64,000 bases of DNA, taken from NCBI GenBank assembly GCA_963625685.1, contig CAVFTR010000001.1, positions 434,001-498,000 on the forward strand, in the 5' to 3' direction. This document shows positions 52,358 through 60,648 of this stretch, in pieces. The DNA comes from F23-B02 sp963625685 (GTDB lineage Bacteria; Bacillota; Clostridia; Oscillospirales; Oscillospiraceae). The translations under genes and the position numbers were made by a program. The notes beneath the pieces were generated by a model, which was not told the origin of the DNA, did not search any database, and was given only the letters and a program-made list of their open reading frames with translations. The first letter of the stretch is position 1. Every line of letters starts with the position of its first letter.

Positions 52358-52978
52358 TCACAGACAATTTTCAAGATAGCTGACTATGTCGAATTCCTCG
52401 ACGGGCGCGTCCTTGCGCAGGTACAGCGGATGGTGCGGATGGCCCTTGACAGAGCGCCTTCCGGCGCTGTACCACCTCGCGCCGTATCTGCGGCCGAGCC
52501 TGACCATATCGAGCACGCAGTCCCTGAGATAGGTGCGCTTTTCGATTATCGTGCCCCAGGCCGCCCACACGGACGGCCGGACGCCCTCGCCCACATTCTC
52601 AAGTATGTACTCAAACGCGCGCATATTCTCGTAATGCAGCCTTTCGTTGAGGCAGGCGTCCATATCGTCGGGATCGGTCGCGCGCTGGGCATAGACGTTG
52701 AACATTATCCAGCTGTCGTAGCCGTTGCCGGCCGCTATGCGCGACACGCTTTTGAGCGTGTTGTCAAGATCGTCGGGCGCGGCGGTGGAGGGATTTATGC
52801 CGATGCAGATCAGCGGGTCTTCGCCCCGCGTCCCGAGGATGTACCGGTAATCCGTATAAAAATCCGGAACGTACAGCCACTTTTGCGCGTCATAGTCTCC
52901 CCTGCCGCCGGAGGCCGCGAGCGCCTCGGCAAAGCTCATTATATCCAGCAGGCTGCTTTCACAGCTCGGGACGTGCAT
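52358..52978 (-). CDS. DUF1643 domain protein
   Basis: This 206-residue protein matches DUF1643: CIGINPSTAAPDDLDNTLKS, then WIMFNVYAQRATDPDDMD and a C-terminal region with HPLYLRKD. The family has no proven function. The ATG overlaps the metK stop codon (TAATG), so it is translated with metK. Confidence 0.85.
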   Translation of the reverse strand: MHVPSCESSLLDIMSFAEALAASGGRGDYDAQKWLYVPDFYTDYRYILGTRGEDPLICIGINPSTAAPDDLDNTLKSVSRIAAGNGYDSWIMFNVYAQRATDPDDMDACLNERLHYENMRAFEYILENVGEGVRPSVWAAWGTIIEKRTYLRDCVLDMVRLGRRYGARWYSAGRRSVKGHPHHPLYLRKDAPVEEFDIVSYLENCL

Positions 52979-54159
52979 TACCTTACGGCCTCAAGCAGAG
53001 CGTCTACCCTGTCGGTATCCTCCCAGCGGACGCCGAGATCGGTGCGGCCCATGTGGCCGTAGGCCGCGAGCTGTCTGTAGATGGGCCTGTTGAGCTCAAG
53101 ATCGCGGATTATCGCGGTCGGACGCAGGTCGAAGACCTTGTTCACGGCCTGCGCCAGCTTCTCGTCGGACACCCTGCCGGTGCCGTAGGTATCGACCATG
53201 ACGGAGACGGGGCGGGCGATGCCGATGGCGTAGGCCAGCTGCACAAGGCACTTGTCGGCAAGGCCTGCCGCGACGATGTTCTTTGCGGCGTAGCGGGCAG
53301 CGTATGCCGCACTGCGGTCGACCTTGGTCGGATCCTTGCCGGAGAAGGCGCCGCCGCCGTGAGGCGCGCTGCCGCCGTAGGTATCGACGATGATCTTTCT
53401 GCCGGTGAGGCCCGAGTCGCCCTGCGGTCCGCCGATGACGAAGCGGCCGGTCGGGTTTACATAATATTTAGTGCTCTCGTCGATGAGCTCCGCGGGGACG
53501 CTGGGCTTTATGACGAGCTCGATCATATCGTTTCTTATCTGCTCAAGGCTCACCTCGGGCGCGTGCTGGGTCGAGAGGACGACCGTGTCGACGCGCACGG
53601 GCCTGCCCTCGCCGTCGTATTCGACGGTCACCTGGGTCTTGCCGTCGGGGCGCAGATAGTCCACAAGGCCGCTTTTTCTCACGGCGGCGAGGCGCTTTGC
53701 GATCTTGTGCGAGAGGCTTATCGCCAGAGGCATGAGCTCCTCGGTCTCGCGGCAGGCATAGCCGAACATCATGCCCTGGTCGCCCGCGCCGTTGTCGAGC
53801 TCCGCGTCGCCGCGCTCCTTTGCTTCAAGCGATCTGTCGACGCCGAGGGCTATGTCCGCCGACTGCTCGTCGATATTGCTGATGATGCCGCAGGTGTCGC
53901 AGTCAAAGCCGTATTTTGCCCTGTCGTAGCCGATATCGCGGATGACGTCGCGCGCTATCTTCGGGATGTCTATATAGCACTCGGTGCTTATCTCGCCCAT
54001 GATATGGACAAGTCCGGTGGATACGGTCGTCTCGCAGGCGACGCGGCCGTTGGGGTCCTTTGCAAGGATAGCGTCGAGGATGGCGTCCGAGATCTGGTCG
54101 CAGATCTTATCGGGATGCCCCTCGGTCACGGATTCCGATGTAAACAGTCTTTTGCTCAT
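52978..54159 (-). CDS. metK: S-adenosylmethionine synthetase
   Basis: This 393-residue enzyme makes SAM from methionine and ATP. Signatures include TSESVTEGHPDKICDQ, GAGDQGMMFGYA (methionine/ATP loop), FVIGGPQGDSGLTGRK and GGGAFSGKDPTKVDRSAAY. ATG at 54159 has GGAGGAATTTAAA directly upstream; a longer frame begins inside the leader terminator and is not used. Expression should be lowered by SAM through the S-box riboswitch in front. Confidence 0.97.
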   Translation of the reverse strand: MSKRLFTSESVTEGHPDKICDQISDAILDAILAKDPNGRVACETTVSTGLVHIMGEISTECYIDIPKIARDVIRDIGYDRAKYGFDCDTCGIISNIDEQSADIALGVDRSLEAKERGDAELDNGAGDQGMMFGYACRETEELMPLAISLSHKIAKRLAAVRKSGLVDYLRPDGKTQVTVEYDGEGRPVRVDTVVLSTQHAPEVSLEQIRNDMIELVIKPSVPAELIDESTKYYVNPTGRFVIGGPQGDSGLTGRKIIVDTYGGSAPHGGGAFSGKDPTKVDRSAAYAARYAAKNIVAAGLADKCLVQLAYAIGIARPVSVMVDTYGTGRVSDEKLAQAVNKVFDLRPTAIIRDLELNRPIYRQLAAYGHMGRTDLGVRWEDTDRVDALLEAVR

Positions 54160-54203
54160 TTTAAATTCCTCCGAAAAAAATATTTCCGAACACTCAGGCA
54201 ATT

Positions 54204-54228
54204 AAAAAACTCCGTCTTACCGACGGAG
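54204..54228 (-). terminator. Riboswitch expression-platform terminator of metK
   Basis: CTCCGTC-GGTAA-GACGGAG followed by six T lies directly after the S-box aptamer and 45 bases before metK. Confidence 0.9.
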
Positions 54229-54246
54229 CACAAGTTTGGTCATAAG

Positions 54247-54341
54247 CCTCATCTTTCGATAATCACCGCCGGATTTGGCACCTTGCCTTTGCAGGTTGCC
54301 GGGCTTCACAGGGCCGTTCCCTCCGCCACTCTTGATAAGGT
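54247..54341 (-). promoter_or_regulatory. SAM-I (S-box) riboswitch
   Basis: The minus strand reads CTTATCAAGAGTGGCGGAGG, then TGTGAAGCCCGGCAACC, GGTGCCAAATCC and GAAAGATGAG, the conserved S-box core in the right order. SAM binding should favour the terminator that follows and switch off metK. Confidence 0.95.
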
Positions 54342-54358
54342 GTTCAGTTTTCGTATGA

Positions 54359-54386
54359 ATTATAGCAGATGAGCGCGCATTGTCAA
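54359..54386 (-). promoter_or_regulatory. Promoter of metK
   Basis: On the minus strand TTGACA and TATAAT, both consensus, are separated by 16 bases, just ahead of the S-box. Confidence 0.85.
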
Positions 54387-54393
54387 GTAAAAT

Positions 54394-54422
54394 TTGAAAA
54401 AAGCAGCGATATAGTGTATACT
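54394..54422 (+). promoter_or_regulatory. Promoter of the DAHP synthase gene
   Basis: TTGAAA and TATACT are separated by 17 bases, back-to-back with the metK promoter. Confidence 0.75.
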
Positions 54423-54456
54423 GCGTACAGGTATTGAGATTTCGGAGGTCTGTGCA

Positions 54457-55458
54457 ATGATAATCGTATTGAAGCGCGGCGCGTCCCCCGAGCAGGCAGA
54501 GGAGCTCAGATGCTGGATACGCTGCCACGGGCTCGAGGTACAGACGACGCGAGGGGAAAATCAGTCGGTGCTCGTCGTCATCGGCGACGCGGACAGGCTC
54601 GACGCAGCGTACATAGAGGATATGGAGATCGTCGAATACGTCAGGGCGATCACGCAGCCGTACAAGCTCGCAGGTCACAGGCAGCCGAACGACCGGATAG
54701 TCGTCGATATCGGCGGCGTGAGGATCGGCGGCGGCACGTTCACGATGATCGCGGGCCCCTGCTCGGTCGAGAGCACGGAGCAGATAAGCGGCATCGCGCG
54801 TGAGGTAAAGGCGGCCGGAGCTCAGCTTCTGCGCGGCGGCGCGTTCAAGCCGCGCACCTCGCCCTATGCATTTCAGGGCATGCGGGCCGACGGACTTCCG
54901 CCGCTGATCGCCGCCGGGCGCGAGTGCGGCATGCCCACGGTCAGCGAGCTGACGGACAAGGAGCAGCTGCCGCTCTTCGAGGAGGTTGACATAATTCAGG
55001 TCGGCGCACGGAATATGCAGAATTTCGAGCTTTTAAAGGCGCTCGGCAGGCTCGATAAGCCAATACTTCTAAAGCGCGGCTGGTCAAACACCGTCAGGGA
55101 GCTGCTGACCTCGGCGGAGTATATCATGAGCGGCGGGAACGAGCGCGTCATACTCTGCGAGCGCGGCATCCGCACATTCGAGACGGCCACGCGCAGCACG
55201 CTCGACCTGTCGGCGGTGGCGGTCATAAAGGATCTCAGCCGTCTGCCGGTCATCGTCGATCCGAGCCACGCTACGGGGCACGCGAAATTTGTAGAGCCCA
55301 TGGCGCTGGCCGCCGCGGCCGCCGGAGCGGACGGGCTCATGATAGAGGTGCACAGCGATCCGGCTCAGGCAAAATGCGACGCGGCGCAGGCTATAACCCC
55401 GGCGCAGTTCGCGTCCATCGCCGAAAAGGTCGCCGCTCTGCGCAAGGCGATATTCTGA
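54457..55458 (+). CDS. aroF: 3-deoxy-7-phosphoheptulonate synthase (type I-beta DAHP synthase)
   Basis: This 333-residue enzyme starts the shikimate pathway from PEP and erythrose 4-phosphate. Residues 1-75 form the ferredoxin-like regulatory domain seen in Thermotoga-type enzymes; the barrel follows with IAGPCSVES, GGAFKPRTSPYAFQG, the metal-site DPSHATGH and GLMIEVHSDP. The fused chorismate mutase of some relatives is absent. TCGGAGG lies before the ATG. Confidence 0.95.
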   Translation: MIIVLKRGASPEQAEELRCWIRCHGLEVQTTRGENQSVLVVIGDADRLDAAYIEDMEIVEYVRAITQPYKLAGHRQPNDRIVVDIGGVRIGGGTFTMIAGPCSVESTEQISGIAREVKAAGAQLLRGGAFKPRTSPYAFQGMRADGLPPLIAAGRECGMPTVSELTDKEQLPLFEEVDIIQVGARNMQNFELLKALGRLDKPILLKRGWSNTVRELLTSAEYIMSGGNERVILCERGIRTFETATRSTLDLSAVAVIKDLSRLPVIVDPSHATGHAKFVEPMALAAAAAGADGLMIEVHSDPAQAKCDAAQAITPAQFASIAEKVAALRKAIF

Positions 55459-55515
55459 GCAATAAACTTCTTGACATCGCCGGTGGGCTATGCTATTATA
55501 TTTCAGCGGCAATGT

Positions 55516-55607
55516 GCAGAAGTACCCAAGAGGCCGAAGGGGCTCCCCTGCTAAGGGAGTAGGCGTGTAAAAAGCGCGCGAGGGTTCAAATCCCTCCTTC
55601 TGCGCCA
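55516..55607 (+). tRNA. tRNA-Ser (anticodon GCT)
   Basis: The 92-nt class II tRNA has acceptor GCAGAAG/CTTCTGC, anticodon stem CTCCC/GGGAG with loop CTGCTAA (anticodon GCT), a long variable arm, discriminator G and an encoded CCA. Confidence 0.96.
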
Positions 55608-55611
55608 TAGG

Positions 55612-55639
55612 AAAAGAGCACACTTACGTGTGCTCTTTT
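55612..55639 (+). terminator. Terminator after tRNA-Ser(GCT)
   Basis: aaaagagcacac-ttac-gtgtgctctttt forms a 12-bp stem with a T tract. Confidence 0.9.
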
Positions 55640-55656
55640 CAGTGTATCGAATATTC

Positions 55657-55745
55657 GGAGAGTTATCGAAGTGGTCATAACGAGGCGGTCTTGAAAACCG
55701 TTTGGGCTCACGCCCACGTGGGTTCGAATCCCACACTCTCCGCCA
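55657..55745 (+). tRNA. tRNA-Ser (anticodon TGA)
   Basis: The 89-nt class II tRNA has acceptor GGAGAGT/ACTCTCC, anticodon loop CTTGAAA (anticodon TGA), a variable arm GGGCTCACGCCC, discriminator G and an encoded CCA. Confidence 0.96.
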
Positions 55746-55747
55746 TA

Positions 55748-55785
55748 AGTCCACCGTGATTTTGACAGATCACGGTGGGCTTTTT
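55748..55785 (+). terminator. Terminator after tRNA-Ser(TGA)
   Basis: agtccaccgtgat pairs with atcacggtgggct, followed by five T. The stem sequence resembles that of the tmRNA terminator. Confidence 0.9.
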
Positions 55786-55858
55786 CCTTCTGCCCCCCCA
55801 AGCCGGAAGCGCCGGGATCGTATATTATGTCAGCAGTACAGGAAAAAGGAGAAAAAAT

Positions 55859-57118
55859 ATGAAACAGAAGATAACAGCTATCCTGCTGGCACTTATTCTG
55901 CCGGTATCTGCTCTGTGTTTTCCGGCAAGCGCGGCAGGTACGCAATTTAAGGATGTTTTGCCTTCCGACTGGTATTTTGATGCGGTAGAAGCCGTTTACG
56001 AAGAGGGCTGGATGATAGGTACGGGAAATGAGTGCTTCAGTCCCGACGAGCCTCTGACCCGTGCGATGCTGGCGGTGATCATCTGGCGGATCGGCGGCAG
56101 CCCGGCCGCAGACAGGGCGGCGGCATTTACGGATACGACTGCAGGCGCATGGTACGCCGACGGTCTTTCGTGGTGCGTGGAAGCCGGTGTATTTGTCGGT
56201 CTCCCGGACGGCAGCTTCCGGCCGCAGGAGCCCATCACCCGGGAACAGCTCGCCGTAGTATTCCAGCGCCATGCCGAAAAAGCAGGGTACACGCCAGGTG
56301 CTCAGGCGGGCTCGGCTGCGCTCAGAAACGGCTGCACCTGGGCGGCTGATGCCTGCGCCTGGGCTGACGAGCACGGCTTGTTTACGGATGCCGCCGGTAG
56401 CCTTGACCTGTGCGCGTCTGCCAGCCGCGCAGAGGTAGCCTATCTGCTGGAGCAGTATTTTACGCCCGTAAGATCAGCTCCGGCATTGACGGAAAACAGC
56501 TTCGGCTCTATGGGGTATCTGCTGTATACCCCGGCCGGCGCGCAGGCCGGCATGCCGCTGATCGTCTATCTGCACGGCGGCCACGGCAAGGGCAGCGACC
56601 TGTCCGTCCTCACCGGCACGGACGGCTTTCCGCAGTATCTGGCAGATGGCCTGCTGGGGGAGGTCCCCGCGTATGTGCTGATCCCCCAGCTGTCCGCAGA
56701 CCAGCGCGGGTGGAAGCCCGCTGCGGAAGCCCTAATGCAGCTTATCGACAGAGTCTGTGAGGAAAAGCAGATCGACCGCAGCCGTATCAGCCTCACCGGG
56801 CACAGCATGGGCGGCACCGGAGCATGGGAGCTGGCGCTGGCATATCCCGACGTGTTCTCGCGCATCGCTCCCATGAGCGGCAGCGTGGACACCACGCCGG
56901 AAACGCTCTCGAGCCTCAGCAATATGCCGGTCTGGGCTTTCGTGGGCGAGAACGATGTTGTGGTAAAGCCGGAGTCCTCGGAGCGGCTGATCGCCGCTCT
57001 GGAGAGGCAGAACAAGGATGCAAGGATCACCGTTTTCCCCGAGGCCGATCATGTGGGCGTGCCCCAAAAGGCGTGGTCAGAGCACGGGGCAGAGCTGCTG
57101 GATTGGCTGCTTGCCTGA
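55859..57118 (+). CDS. Exported SLH-domain esterase (alpha/beta hydrolase)
   Basis: This 419-residue protein has a signal peptide (1-26, ending SAA), then SLH domains (FKDVLPSDWYFDAVEAVYEE, FTDTTAGAWYADGLSWCVEA with FRPQEPITREQLAVV, and a weak third) to about residue 200. An alpha/beta hydrolase follows with the nucleophile in GHSMGGTGAW, then VGENDVVV (Asp) and EADHVG (His). It resembles feruloyl/acetyl-xylan-esterase and PHB-depolymerase-like enzymes and should act on the cell surface on plant polymer esters. AAAGGAG lies before the ATG. Confidence 0.85.
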   Translation: MKQKITAILLALILPVSALCFPASAAGTQFKDVLPSDWYFDAVEAVYEEGWMIGTGNECFSPDEPLTRAMLAVIIWRIGGSPAADRAAAFTDTTAGAWYADGLSWCVEAGVFVGLPDGSFRPQEPITREQLAVVFQRHAEKAGYTPGAQAGSAALRNGCTWAADACAWADEHGLFTDAAGSLDLCASASRAEVAYLLEQYFTPVRSAPALTENSFGSMGYLLYTPAGAQAGMPLIVYLHGGHGKGSDLSVLTGTDGFPQYLADGLLGEVPAYVLIPQLSADQRGWKPAAEALMQLIDRVCEEKQIDRSRISLTGHSMGGTGAWELALAYPDVFSRIAPMSGSVDTTPETLSSLSNMPVWAFVGENDVVVKPESSERLIAALERQNKDARITVFPEADHVGVPQKAWSEHGAELLDWLLA

Positions 57119-57206
57119 TTTTTTCGACAGTACCCCCAGGATCTCCGCGTCACGCGCGTATATAAAAGCAGACGACGCAAAATACACACTCTGGAGGTCA
57201 AATAAT

Positions 57207-58814
57207 ATGCAAGCATCAAAACGGATCACGGCTTTGCTGTCAGCCGCGCTCATCGTGCTCACCCTTCTGCCCGCATCCGCTGCCGCGGCAGTGGCGCCCA
57301 AGGCCGGGGATGACGGGATGAACATGTTCGATAAAAGCGATTTTATCGAAAAAGAGCAGCCGGAGCTGACCGCTCAGACAAAACAGCTGATCTCTCTTTA
57401 CAAGCGCGATCCTACCGAGGAAAACTATCTCGATCTGCGCTCTGAGGTCATCAAAAACTATGACGCCGTCCTCGTCCGCAAGGAGGCTAAGCTGGCGGAG
57501 CTGAAGGCGGAGACCGCGGGCAAGCCCGGCGGCCTGGCAAAGGTCGCCGAGATGGAGGAGATCGTGCAGGAAATGTACGAGACCTACTGGAACCGCATCA
57601 ACAGCAGCATGCTCCGCTTCACCGATCCCCGGCTTCTGAGCTGGAAGGTGGCCACTGCCTTTCAGTATGATCACGTTCCTGTAATGGGCGCCGGCGCCAC
57701 GGTTTACGTGGGGCGCACCCCTGTCACCAATGCACAGTACGCCGAGTTTGTTTCTGCCACCGGCTATCCTTCTCCCTCAAACTGGGAAGATGGCGCTTAT
57801 CCTGCCGGAGAAGACGATTACCCCGTGAATAATGTATCCGCCGGGGATGCCGAAGCCTATTGCGGCTGGCTGACGGAGTGCGACGGGGTGAATACCTACC
57901 GCCTGCCCAATGAAAGCGAGTGGGAGCTGGCCGCCGGACACATGCCCAAGGACGCGGACTTCAACTGCGGTGTGAATGATGGCCGCAGCTCTGTTGATGA
58001 GTATGCCAAGGTCACCCGCGGCGCTCACGGCGCGGTGGATTTCTGGGGCAATGTGTGGGAATGGACGACCACTGCCCGTGCAGACGGCACCTGGGGCGTC
58101 AAGGGCGGCGCATGGGATTCCGCCCGTACCGACTGCCGCACGGAATATCGCAAGGAGGGCCGCGATGCCTCTCAGGGCTATGATGATGTGGGCTTCCGCG
58201 TGATCCGGATTTTGAACGGCGAGGAGCCGGAGCAGAAGGTGGAGCTGGCAACGCTGGCCTCGCCGGCCATGGTTTCCGCCGTCTCCACCGCGCCGGACAG
58301 TATCACACTGAGCTGGCAGGCCGTGGATGATGCTGTGATGTATCAGCTATTTACATATGACGCCGGCGCCGACCATATTGAAATGCTGGGGACCACTGCC
58401 GATACCAGCATCGTGATGGACGGTCTGGAGCCCGGCGCGCATCGCTATATCGTGCAGCCGATTTCCTATGTGGAGATCGCCGATAATGTGTCCGGCGAAA
58501 ACAGCGTTGGCGCAAGCTGCGGAGACGCTCCGGCCTCGGCCGTGACGCCCGAGGTATCCTATGATGCAGAGAGCGGCAGCCTGACGCTTTCGTGGCAGGA
58601 CGCGGAGGGAGCGGAGACCTGTTATATCTACCGCTACCATCCTGACGCCAATATGCTTTCCACGCCCAAGGCCGTCAGCGGACGGACCTCTTATACCTAC
58701 CGTCAGGGAGCTGCCGCCTCCGAGGTCAGCTACCTCGTTACTACGGAGCAGCTGTCCAGCCGGAAGTATTACGACGGTGCGGGTGCGATCACGGTGATCT
58801 TCCCGCAGAACTGA
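57207..58814 (+). CDS. Exported FGE-sulfatase (SUMF1)-like domain protein with Fn3-like repeats
   Basis: This 535-residue protein has a signal peptide (1-28), a charged helical region (about 45-135, with RKEAKLAELKAE), an FGE-sulfatase fold (about 165-335: VGRTPVTNAQYAEFV, YRLPNESEWELAA, GAVDFWGNVWEWT, DDVGFRVIR) and two fibronectin-III-like repeats. Only one cysteine (DCRTEYR) lies where formylglycine-generating enzymes have their copper-binding pair, so true FGE activity is doubtful and a ligand-binding role is more likely. TGGAGG lies before the ATG. It follows the SLH-esterase and is convergent with the RsgI/SigI pair. Confidence 0.82.
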   Translation: MQASKRITALLSAALIVLTLLPASAAAAVAPKAGDDGMNMFDKSDFIEKEQPELTAQTKQLISLYKRDPTEENYLDLRSEVIKNYDAVLVRKEAKLAELKAETAGKPGGLAKVAEMEEIVQEMYETYWNRINSSMLRFTDPRLLSWKVATAFQYDHVPVMGAGATVYVGRTPVTNAQYAEFVSATGYPSPSNWEDGAYPAGEDDYPVNNVSAGDAEAYCGWLTECDGVNTYRLPNESEWELAAGHMPKDADFNCGVNDGRSSVDEYAKVTRGAHGAVDFWGNVWEWTTTARADGTWGVKGGAWDSARTDCRTEYRKEGRDASQGYDDVGFRVIRILNGEEPEQKVELATLASPAMVSAVSTAPDSITLSWQAVDDAVMYQLFTYDAGADHIEMLGTTADTSIVMDGLEPGAHRYIVQPISYVEIADNVSGENSVGASCGDAPASAVTPEVSYDAESGSLTLSWQDAEGAETCYIYRYHPDANMLSTPKAVSGRTSYTYRQGAAASEVSYLVTTEQLSSRKYYDGAGAITVIFPQN

Positions 58815-58832
58815 TGAGAGAGGAAAAAGTAA

Positions 58833-58866
58833 GAAGGGGCTGTCTCTTTCATGAGACAGCCCCTTC
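58833..58866. terminator. Bidirectional terminator between the exported proteins and rsgI
   Basis: gaaggggctgtctc-ttttca-type hairpin with a 14-bp stem; the minus strand runs into TTACTTTTT, and the plus side has little T tract. Confidence 0.8.
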
Positions 58867-58877
58867 GAGCATCAAGG

Positions 58878-59891
58878 CTATGGTGATCCGGAGCCTCCGC
58901 TCCCGGCACCGGCCTGGCTGATCATCCGATATATATCGGCGGAAGATACGCCCCGCAGCAGCACGGCGTTTTCTTCCGGCGTGCCGCCAAACCGCTCAGT
59001 GTAGGCGCGGATCGCCGCGAGCCGCTGTGCGCGCAGACGGCTGCCGTCTGCGCTCCTGCCGCCGGAATCATCGTTTGACGGATAATGAGAGCGGGAGACT
59101 TCCCTGTCCGCGGACGTCTGCTTTTTCTCCTGCTCATCGTTGGAAACAGAGGCTCCTGCCCCGTCTTCAGCCTGTGCCGCCGGTTCGCTCTGCGAATGAA
59201 CGGTGCGGCGGTATTCCCGAACGGCATCATTGATCTCATCACTGCTCACGCCCTGCAGGGCTTTCAGGTTTTCCTCCAGCGTGCCGCCGAAGGTCTCGGT
59301 ATAGGCGCGGACCGCACGCAGTCTTCTCGCGGAAATATGGTGCTCCATGGCGCTGTCGTTTTCCGCCTCGTCCATCCGAAAAACGGATACCTCCAGTTCG
59401 CCGTCTCCAATGGCGGCGGAGGCTGTCTCAACAGCGGATCTCAATTTTGCATCGTCCGTCCGCACGCTGACTTCAATGTCCGTATTCAGCTCATTGAGAT
59501 AGTGCTGCTCCATGCAGGCGGAGACGATGTCATCCATGCAGTCCCGTGTGCTGTGCCTCGATATGGCGGCATGCGAGAGCAGCTCCTGCGCATCGTCGTT
59601 GAGGGGCACCACATCGATGACGCACTCAAAGCGGTTGATGTCAAGCCTTATGCTGGGATTGATGTCCAGATAGACAAAGCTGACCGGAGTATTATAAAGG
59701 CTGTACCCGAAGATCGCGGCGCATACCAGTATCAGGCAGGCCGCCGCGGACAGGTATCTGACATAGGCAGGCTTATGGAGACCGATCTCCTGCCCGACCG
59801 TATAATTCCGGTTGCGGGCTTCTTCAAAGGAGCCGTCCTTTTTCAGGACCACACAGCGGTCGCCCCTGATCTCCAATACAATACCGCGCAT
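58878..59891 (-). CDS. rsgI: RsgI family membrane anti-sigma factor
   Basis: This 337-residue protein has the N-terminal RsgI sigma-binding domain (MRGIVLEIRGDRCVVLKKDG to YTVGQEI, residues 1-36), one membrane helix (about 45-66) and the outside RsgI module with FVYLDINPSIRLDINRFECV, in which Asn78-Pro79 is the expected self-cleavage bond. The tail carries two copies of a 37-residue repeat at 188-224 and 288-324 (RAYTETFGGTLEENLKALQG and RAYTERFGGTPEENAVLLRG), joined by a Ser/Glu-rich linker. ATG at 59891 follows the sigI stop by one base. It should hold SigI at the membrane until an outside signal arrives. Confidence 0.9.
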   Translation of the reverse strand: MRGIVLEIRGDRCVVLKKDGSFEEARNRNYTVGQEIGLHKPAYVRYLSAAACLILVCAAIFGYSLYNTPVSFVYLDINPSIRLDINRFECVIDVVPLNDDAQELLSHAAISRHSTRDCMDDIVSACMEQHYLNELNTDIEVSVRTDDAKLRSAVETASAAIGDGELEVSVFRMDEAENDSAMEHHISARRLRAVRAYTETFGGTLEENLKALQGVSSDEINDAVREYRRTVHSQSEPAAQAEDGAGASVSNDEQEKKQTSADREVSRSHYPSNDDSGGRSADGSRLRAQRLAAIRAYTERFGGTPEENAVLLRGVSSADIYRMISQAGAGSGGSGSP

Positions 59892-59892
59892 C

Positions 59893-60582
59893 CTATCTCC
59901 CCTCCTTCCGCAAATCAAAGTACTCCTGCATGATGGGATAGTCGCCGGCGCATATCAGCACGCCGGCAATGATGTAGTTTCGATTTCGCTCCAGTATCTT
60001 GCGTCCCGTGCGGAGCGCATCCGTTATCTGCTTGGCAGGCAGGCACTTCCTCTCCCGGATAGTTTGGATGAGTTCGGGCCGCTCAAGCAGCCAGGCAATG
60101 ACCTCTCTGCACGCCGCCCTGGTCCGCCTGAGCTTCGGAGATGCCTTGGGAAGGTCGAAGAAGGATATGCCGAAGCCCTGCATCTCCTGCCGCAGCGCTT
60201 CGATCTCCAGAGCCGTATCCGATACCACGGCCCCCGGGTCGACCGCTTCAAATGACCTTTCATGCCCTTCGGCGGCCTGCATGGTAAGGCTGCTGAAGGG
60301 GATCACATTTCCGCAGCGGCTCTCCTTCCGGAGAAGATCTGTCACTCGGTTCTGGATAGCGGCCGCGGCAAGGGCATAAAACGAGCCCTTTTCCGGGCGG
60401 TATGCCGTCACCGCGTCGTTGAAGGCGATGAGCGCCACGGAGTAGGCATCGTCGTGGCTGTCCACGAAGCGTCCCGCCGCCCTGGATGCGCAGCGGCGGA
60501 TGTAGGCGTCGTTTTGGCACAATAGCGTTTCTCTTGCCTGCATGTCGCGCTGCGCCAGCAGGATCTGTTCTGTTTCGTTCAA
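59893..60582 (-). CDS. sigI: RNA polymerase sigma factor SigI
   Basis: This 229-residue SigI-type sigma factor has region 2 (NDAYIRRCASRAAGRFVDSHDDAYSVALIAFNDAV in parts; YRPEKGSFYALAAAAIQNRVTDLLRKE is the SigI-typical segment) and a C-terminal helix-turn-helix (RERKCLPAKQITDALRTGRKILERNRNYII) ending in the SigI pattern. The start chosen is TTG at 60582 because GGAGGT lies six bases upstream; the longer frame to 60648 has none. In Clostridium thermocellum SigI factors switch on wall and polysaccharide-degrading genes. Confidence 0.9.
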   Translation of the reverse strand: MNETEQILLAQRDMQARETLLCQNDAYIRRCASRAAGRFVDSHDDAYSVALIAFNDAVTAYRPEKGSFYALAAAAIQNRVTDLLRKESRCGNVIPFSSLTMQAAEGHERSFEAVDPGAVVSDTALEIEALRQEMQGFGISFFDLPKASPKLRRTRAACREVIAWLLERPELIQTIRERKCLPAKQITDALRTGRKILERNRNYIIAGVLICAGDYPIMQEYFDLRKEGR

Positions 60583-60619
60583 GTGAAGACCTCCGGTTTG
60601 CAGGTATAGTCCATAGAAT

Positions 60620-60648
60620 AGCTTACGGAAAATGAGTACATCTGTCAA
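60620..60648 (-). promoter_or_regulatory. Sigma-A type promoter of sigI-rsgI
   Basis: On the minus strand TTGACA and TAAGCT are separated by 17 bases, about 40 bases ahead of the TTG start. Confidence 0.65.

Noticed and set aside
57207..58814. True formylglycine-generating enzyme
   Set aside because: The second copper-binding cysteine is missing and no sulfatase gene is nearby.
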